A stretch of DNA of 22,148 nucleotides from Selaginella moellendorffii (taxonomy: Eukaryota > Streptophyta > Lycopodiopsida > Selaginellales > Selaginellaceae): contig NW_003314307.1 of the NCBI RefSeq assembly GCF_000143415.4, forward strand, positions 869,366 to 891,513, in the 5' to 3' direction. Below are positions 17,564 through 22,148 of this stretch, piece by piece (position 1 is the first letter of the stretch; each line of letters opens with the position of its first letter). The notes under the pieces are model-generated. The model saw nothing but the letters and a program-made list of their open reading frames with translations, ran no database searches and was not told the origin of the DNA. Both the position numbers and the translations under genes were made by a program.

Positions 17564-18100
17564 GGCACTCATTGAATGCAGAGTTTATGGAGACACAAGC
17601 CATTAGCATGCACAAACTACTTCCTTTTGCAAAAAATTGGGAAAAAGAAACACAAGATAAATGTCTATCCATTGTTGTTTTGATGGTGGCACTCATTGAA
17701 TGCAGAGCTTATGGAGACACAAGCCATTAGCATGCACAAACTACTTCCTTTTGCAAAAAATTGGGAAAAAGAAACACAAGATAAATGTCTATCCATTGTT
17801 GTTTTGATGGTCTCACAATGCAACATCCATCCATAGCTCCCCCAAAGGTCTAATGGCTTGCACAAACTACTTCCTTTTGCAAAAAATTGGGAAAAAGAAA
17901 CACAAGATAAATGTCTATCCATTGTTGTTTTGATGGTGGCACTCATTGAATGCAGAGCTTATGGAGACACAAGCCATTAGCATGCACAAACTACTTCCTT
18001 TTGCAAAAAATTGGGAAAAAGAAACACAAGATAAATGTCTATCCATTGTTGTTTTGATGGTCTCACAATGCAACATCCATCCATAGCTCCCCCAAAGGTC
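17564..18100. repeat. Tandem repeat, four units of about 124-126 bp in two alternating types
   Basis: Units begin at 17564, 17688, about 17850 (truncated start) and 17938. Each holds GCACAAACTACTTCCTTTTG and AAACACAAGATAAATGTC, and ends GATGGT. Units end alternately in GGCACTCATTGAATGC or in CTCACAATGCAACATCC, giving a 250-bp higher-order period (17688 to 17938). The left arm has one unit (about 8570-8735) and another diverged unit lies at 19075-19190. The near-identity of the units shows that the expansion is recent and private to this arm. Confidence 0.9.
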
Positions 18101-18154
18101 AACACCATTAAAATCGCTCAAAACACCTGGAACGATCCAATAATCGAACATATT

Positions 18155-18227
18155 TGGAGATGCTGGGTATCGATCCCGGTGCCTCTCGCATGCTAAGCGA
18201 GTGCTCTACCATCGGAGCTACATCCCC
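18155..18227 (-). tRNA. tRNA-Ala (AGC), right-arm copy, probably impaired
   Basis: This is the mirror of 8444-8516 at the same 73 nt. It has the acceptor stem with G3:U70, anticodon AGC in TTAGCAT, a fully paired CTCGC/GCGAG anticodon stem and the same C:A T-stem mismatch. In the D-arm the A box reads TAGCTCCGATGG: the near-universal A14 is C. A14 contacts U8 in the tertiary fold and is part of the internal promoter. I therefore expect a pseudogene or a poorly expressed copy. Confidence 0.75.
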
Positions 18228-18247
18228 TTAGCAAAGAAACAAAAATG

Positions 18248-18385
18248 CTAATCTTTTCTCTTCACCATTCTAATACTTATCCTTGGAGATTCTGGCATCT
18301 TTTGTTGCATTTCAAGAGCCTTTTGAGTGATGAGCTTTGGAAAGACCACCATCTCCAGCAGGTTTCTATAGGCAAGCATCTGCAT
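18248..18385 (-). CDS. Candidate terminal exon, right-arm copy
   Basis: This is the inverted twin of 8286-8423, with the same 138-base length, acceptor-like GCCTACAG before MQMLAYRNLLEMVVF and stop TAG at 18250-18248. Two substitutions relative to the left copy both change residues (PRISIRM against PRMSNRM). As there, the tRNA-Ala gene follows 20 bases later. The family is not recognised. Confidence 0.35.
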   Translation of the reverse strand: MQMLAYRNLLEMVVFPKLITQKALEMQQKMPESPRISIRMVKRKD

Positions 18386-19072
18386 CTGTAGGCAACCATG
18401 AAGAATGTTACTAATGCTTATAATAATAGTAATAGTATTCACAAGAGGAGGACAAAAAGAGAGTGTTATTCAAGAGGATGAGTAAAGCAATTGGTAAAAC
18501 CAACACAATATAAATCAATTGGTATGATCTTCAGTAGCAATCAAATTTTATAAACACTAATATTATTTAGTATTTTGGTTTGCTAGTAAACATATTTAGC
18601 TACATAATTGTATAGCTAAAAGTCTTTTAAAATGAGTAACTTTTTTTTCTTACAGAATTTCAAAATTGGAAACATCACCTTTACATTCTTTCAAAGTTTA
18701 AATGCATTTGCTTTTGGTCTCTCATAGCCTCTGAACAAACAAATAGAGATATTAGGCACGCTTGATCAATTCAAAAAAACTAATTATTAAAAGCTTACTA
18801 GGTGATGGATTTTGTTTCAAGGTGGCCTCTCTCCATTCCTTATATTCTAAGCATGTTGTCCTACCTGGGTCTTGTATAAAACCAAACTAATGCCTTTAGA
18901 ACTTGTAAGTTGTAACAAGGAAATCAATGCCTTCCTATTGACCTCAAGAATCTACAACTTAATGTACTTCTAAGTGGATCTGCTAATAAAGAGAGCCAAG
19001 TCAACAAAAGGAGTCATTAAGAATATTTTAAAAATATTTTGGTACACTAAAGAATACTTTCTTAATGTTTTA

Positions 19073-20090
19073 GTCATGGAGCTCATGGAGACACCCATCA
19101 GCATGCACAAACTACTTCCTTTTGCAAAAAAGTGGGAAAAAGGAACACAAGATAAATATCTATCCATTGCTATTTTGATATTCTCACGGTGCAACATAGC
19201 TCTATATTGATATTAATCCACAGCTCGTCCAGAGTAAAATTGGTCAAAACGCCTGGAATGATCCAACAATCAAACATATTTGGAGATGTTGGTATCGATC
19301 CCAAAAATCCAAAGCTTTTCTTTTCACCATTCTAGTACTCATCCATAAGGTTTGGAAGGACTAGCAAGCTTTTATAGCCAAGCAGCTGCATGGAAATGGT
19401 ATGTACATACTCAAGGTCATGAAATCTCATTTTGGCAACATCCTATGAAGTGTTCCAGGTTTAAGGCCAAAGGATTTGTGGAGCATACCCTCAAAAGAGA
19501 TGTGTATGGAATCCACAGGATGGGCTGCTTGATATATACAAGAGGAACTCCTTGCAAAGCTGTTCCAGATCATACCAATTTGATTTATATTGTGTTGGTT
19601 TTGCCAATTGCTTTAATCATCCTCTTGAACAACATTGCAAAGAAAAACACTAGGGTGAATATTATGTATTATTATTATAACTATTAGTAACACAAATATT
19701 ATTTGGTATTTTGGTTTGCTAGTAAATATATTTAGCTACATAATTGTATAGCTAAAAGTCTTTTAAAATGAGTAACTTTTCTTTCTTACAAAATTTTAAA
19801 ATTGGAAATGTCATCTTCACATTCTTTCAAAGTTTAAGCACATTTGCTTTTGGTGTCTCATAGCCCCTGAACAAAAAATTAGAGATATTGGGCACACTTG
19901 ATCAATTCAAAGAAACTATTCATTAAAAGCTTACTAGGTGATGTACAATTTGCTAATAGAGAGAGCCAGGTCAACAAAAAGAGTCATTAAAAATAAAATT
20001 TTAAAATATTCTGGTATACTAAAGAATATTTTCTTATGGAAATATTTTTATTAAAGAGGTATTTTAAACAAACTAATAATTTAAATAATA
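19073..20090 (-). repeat. Second, rearranged copy of the inner arm (partial duplication of 17940-19072)
   Basis: Bases 19073-19340 match the tandem unit, tRNA end and adjacent exon border of the right arm, and 19694-20060 match 18548-19070, both in the same orientation as that arm. The stretch 19575-19692 matches 18415-18520 but flipped, so it has the left-arm orientation. A 111-codon frame at 19352-19687 (+) crosses these joins and is therefore not credited as a gene. This copy is more diverged than the two main arms. Confidence 0.7.
19281..19302 (-). pseudogene. tRNA-Ala fragment (3' part only)
   Basis: TGGAGATGTTGGTATCGATC and the next two bases are the reverse complement of the 3' acceptor strand, T-stem and T-loop of the tRNA-Ala genes, with one base lost. 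The remaining 50 bases are gone and are replaced by AAAAATCC joining the candidate-exon side sequence. Confidence 0.7.
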
Positions 20091-20102
20091 TTTAAATATG
20101 AG

Positions 20103-20254
20103 TGGCTCCGTACAAAGCAAGGGGCTTCGGAAATGAATGCTAAATTGCATCACCAACTCAAATGGCCTTTGACGAAGACGCTGCAATTGTTTTAAAGCAT
20201 CATCACAATCATCAGCATATTCAAATGCATGTTTAAAGACGTCCGGGAGAATAT
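20103..20254 (-). pseudogene. gag: Detached gag fragment related to the gypsy element
   Basis: These 152 bases align without gaps to 6659-6810 on the same strand, with 22 differences by eye (about 86% identical), nearly all transitions. It belongs to the middle of gag. No LTR or other element part accompanies it. It lies exactly at the junction between the inner repeat copy (ending about 20090) and the outer arm (from about 20430). Confidence 0.85.
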
Positions 20255-20259
20255 CAATT

Positions 20260-22148
20260 CCATAATTAAGAATTATATACTTGTAATGATAACATTGTTA
20301 TTTAATGTTGATACTTTTAACTACCACCTTCAAGTGTAATGCTTTTGAGTATGTTGCCTTGCTTCCTTTAATTATGTATTTGTAATTTTCCCACATTCAT
20401 TCTTTCTCATTTTTATAGTTTCTTGAGAAAAGTGCTAAAGTTGAGTTTGTGGTTATGGTTGTAAAGTGTTCTTTTCAAATTTAAAGTTTGCTTCAAATAA
20501 AGCCCAAAGCTCCAAATTCATCAATTTCACCCCTTCTTCAACTAATAAAATACCTAGTATATATTTTACTTTATGGATAATTAATACTACATAGACTATG
20601 TGAGCAGAACTTCTATAGGACATAACAACATGAATAATCCCAATATTGTGGAGGATTGCCATATTGTTGTTATCTACAAAACAATCAAATGGAGTGTGTA
20701 TAGTTAATATAGTAATTTGCTTACTATATAATATTCCTCCAATCCATGTAAAACATTTGATTGTAGAACTTACTTTAAGTCGATATCTAACTCACTAATT
20801 TCTATGAATCTTTCCTAATTTGACTTGGAAGCATCTAGGCTCTTCATTGCTCAAAAGCATTGGTCCTCTTTGTTCCATATTTATATACTTATACTTGAGA
20901 TAGTGCAAATGTATTTGTTGTATAGGCTCACTTACTCATTCCTTTCTTTTGATAGTTTCAAGGTTCTCAATTGGTTTTACTGCAAATTAAATTCTAAAAT
21001 CATATAAAGTTAATCTGATCACTTTTATTACTTTATGACCAAGAGATTGTGTCAATGTTGTAGTAGATAAACATTCCACCAAACCCTCATAATTACGTTG
21101 ATTTTTTATAACTTAGCCTTTTTTGTAGCATAGAGATGACCAAGTCATTGTAGCATGTTTTATTTGAAAATATGCATTTAGAGCAATTTTTTTTTGATAG
21201 CCATATCATATGGTAAATTTCAATAAGATTTATTTTTAACACTTCATAGAAGGTATTTCAAAACTCATTGAATAAAGAAAGAGAATTAATAAAGAGATCA
21301 ATATGAGTACTTCCTTATTTGAGAAATAACTAAAGTCCTTAAATGTGGAAAACAAATAAACCACTATGTCAGCGAAGTCTGTAGTTATAGAATTGCATTT
21401 TTTATAAACATTACCTCCAACCCACTATAAATGTATAAACTTGTAGTATTTATTTGCATCTTGTAAATTGTTGATATCTTTTAAACTATAGCAAAACCAC
21501 TCATGGTTATTATGGTGTTCAACTTAAATACATTAACCAGTGCGTTCATATAAACTTTATTCCTAATGGAAAAGGCAACTCTTTTTCATTTAACTAAAAC
21601 TTTGTTTATATCACCATTATAGACAATTCTAATACCTTATCAATTTGTTTATGCTTTGTTAATCATGAAACCATAAAACATTGATGGTGTTGAAAATCCA
21701 AATCCAAGTTAATATAGTAGTGTTTAAAAAAGAACTTAAAATGGCATCTCTTTCAAATAGCTATATTTGCTAATATAAGGAGCTTGTAAATAGTGAGCCA
21801 AGGGAGTTGAAAAAAACATTCTGATACACTAAAGAATATTTTATTAAGGTTTTAGCTGCAAACAGTTTTATTAATCAGATATTTTAAATAAACTTAGTAA
21901 TGAAAATAATATTCACCTAATTTAGAGAGTAATTTGTTAATTTTATATCCAATAATTAGTATTTATAATAATTTTTTAATTTATATATTCATATTAAGTT
22001 AATACAATACCAATATCTTTTTTTTTCACCTTATGTTCAAACATTATGATGAATCCAAATGTTAACATTTAGATCCATAATATGCAAAGGATGAAAGACT
22101 TTCAAAGTTTAATGTTAAAAAAAGTATATGCAATTGCAACTTGGGAAT
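20260..22148. repeat. Outer inverted-repeat arm (20430-21900) and AT-rich flanks, no gene
   Basis: Blocks matching the left outer arm in reverse complement are TTTCTTGAGAAAA (20430), GGAGGATTGCCATATTG (20650), AGATTGTGTCAATGTTGTAG (21044), the AGAATTAATAAAG block (21283), AAAAAGAACTTAAAATGGC (21727) and ACACTAAAGAATATT (21826). Matching is patchy with large indels. The stretches 20260-20430 and 21900-22148 show nothing recognisable. Confidence 0.6.

Larger units (their letters stand above)
15555..19072 (-). repeat. Right arm of the long inverted repeat (partner 7597-10735)
   Basis: This is a mirror copy of 7597-10735, with the same order read on the minus strand: AT-rich introns, candidate exon, tRNA-Ala, tandem unit, His-rich gene, 3' flank and PPR remnant. 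It is about 0.4 kb longer, chiefly because one 124-bp-type unit of the left arm became four here (17564-18100). The 18400-19072 part is AT-rich and has no gene beyond the weak exon mirror at about 18671-18722. Confidence 0.88.

Noticed and set aside
17564-18100. CRISPR-like array
   Set aside because: Units are over 120 bp and directly adjoining without unique spacers, in plant-type DNA. This is an ordinary tandem repeat.
19352-19687. 111-codon plus-strand ORF
   Set aside because: It runs across the borders of rearranged noncoding repeat pieces and shows no protein-family feature.

Overview
This window looks like plant nuclear DNA. The reasons are pentatricopeptide-repeat (PPR) coding remains with the E-R-x-L-V-S-W-N-style repeat grammar of land-plant PLS proteins, plant-type Ty3/gypsy LTR retrotransposon sequence, nuclear tRNA-Ala(AGC) genes with the G3:U70 identity pair, long AT-rich spacers and GT..AG splice-like borders. 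The abundant degenerate PPR sequence and small exons make a lycophyte such as Selaginella my best guess, but that is inference only. All identities and alignments below were made by eye.

The layout is a repeat palace rather than a row of normal genes. (1) 1-1091 holds the truncated first copy of a His/Ala/Pro-rich single-pass membrane protein gene and its decayed 3' flank. (2) 1300-2760 is an AT-rich spacer whose diverged inverted partner lies at 20430-21900. (3) 2956-7549 is one complete but dead Ty3/gypsy element on the minus strand, with 175-176 bp LTRs, a tRNA-Ala primer site, gag with zinc knuckle, protease, reverse transcriptase, RNase H, integrase and a purine tract. (4) 7597-10735 is the left arm of a long inverted repeat. 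It carries a candidate last exon, a tRNA-Ala(AGC) gene, the second His-rich gene and a PPR remnant. (5) 10740-15550 is the unique centre: a frameshifted last exon of an uncharacterised plant gene, an older gypsy reverse transcriptase remnant, and a PPR pseudogene broken by frameshifts, stops and a small insertion. (6) 15555-19072 is the right arm, with the same cargo inverted plus a private expansion of a 124/126 bp tandem repeat. (7) 19073-20090 is a second, rearranged copy of part of that arm. (8) 20103-20254 is a detached gag fragment, followed by the outer arm and AT-rich sequence.

The most probably functional items are the 256-codon His-rich membrane protein gene at 16442-17212 (minus), its 231-codon sister at 9107-9802 (plus, C-terminus shortened by a 1-bp deletion), and possibly the tRNA-Ala gene at 8444-8516. 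Nearly all other coding sequence is decayed. The point of greatest interest is how the window is built: nested inverted duplications of a module joining a His-rich membrane gene, a terminal exon and a tRNA-Ala gene, with a retroelement primed by tRNA-Ala lodged in one arm.
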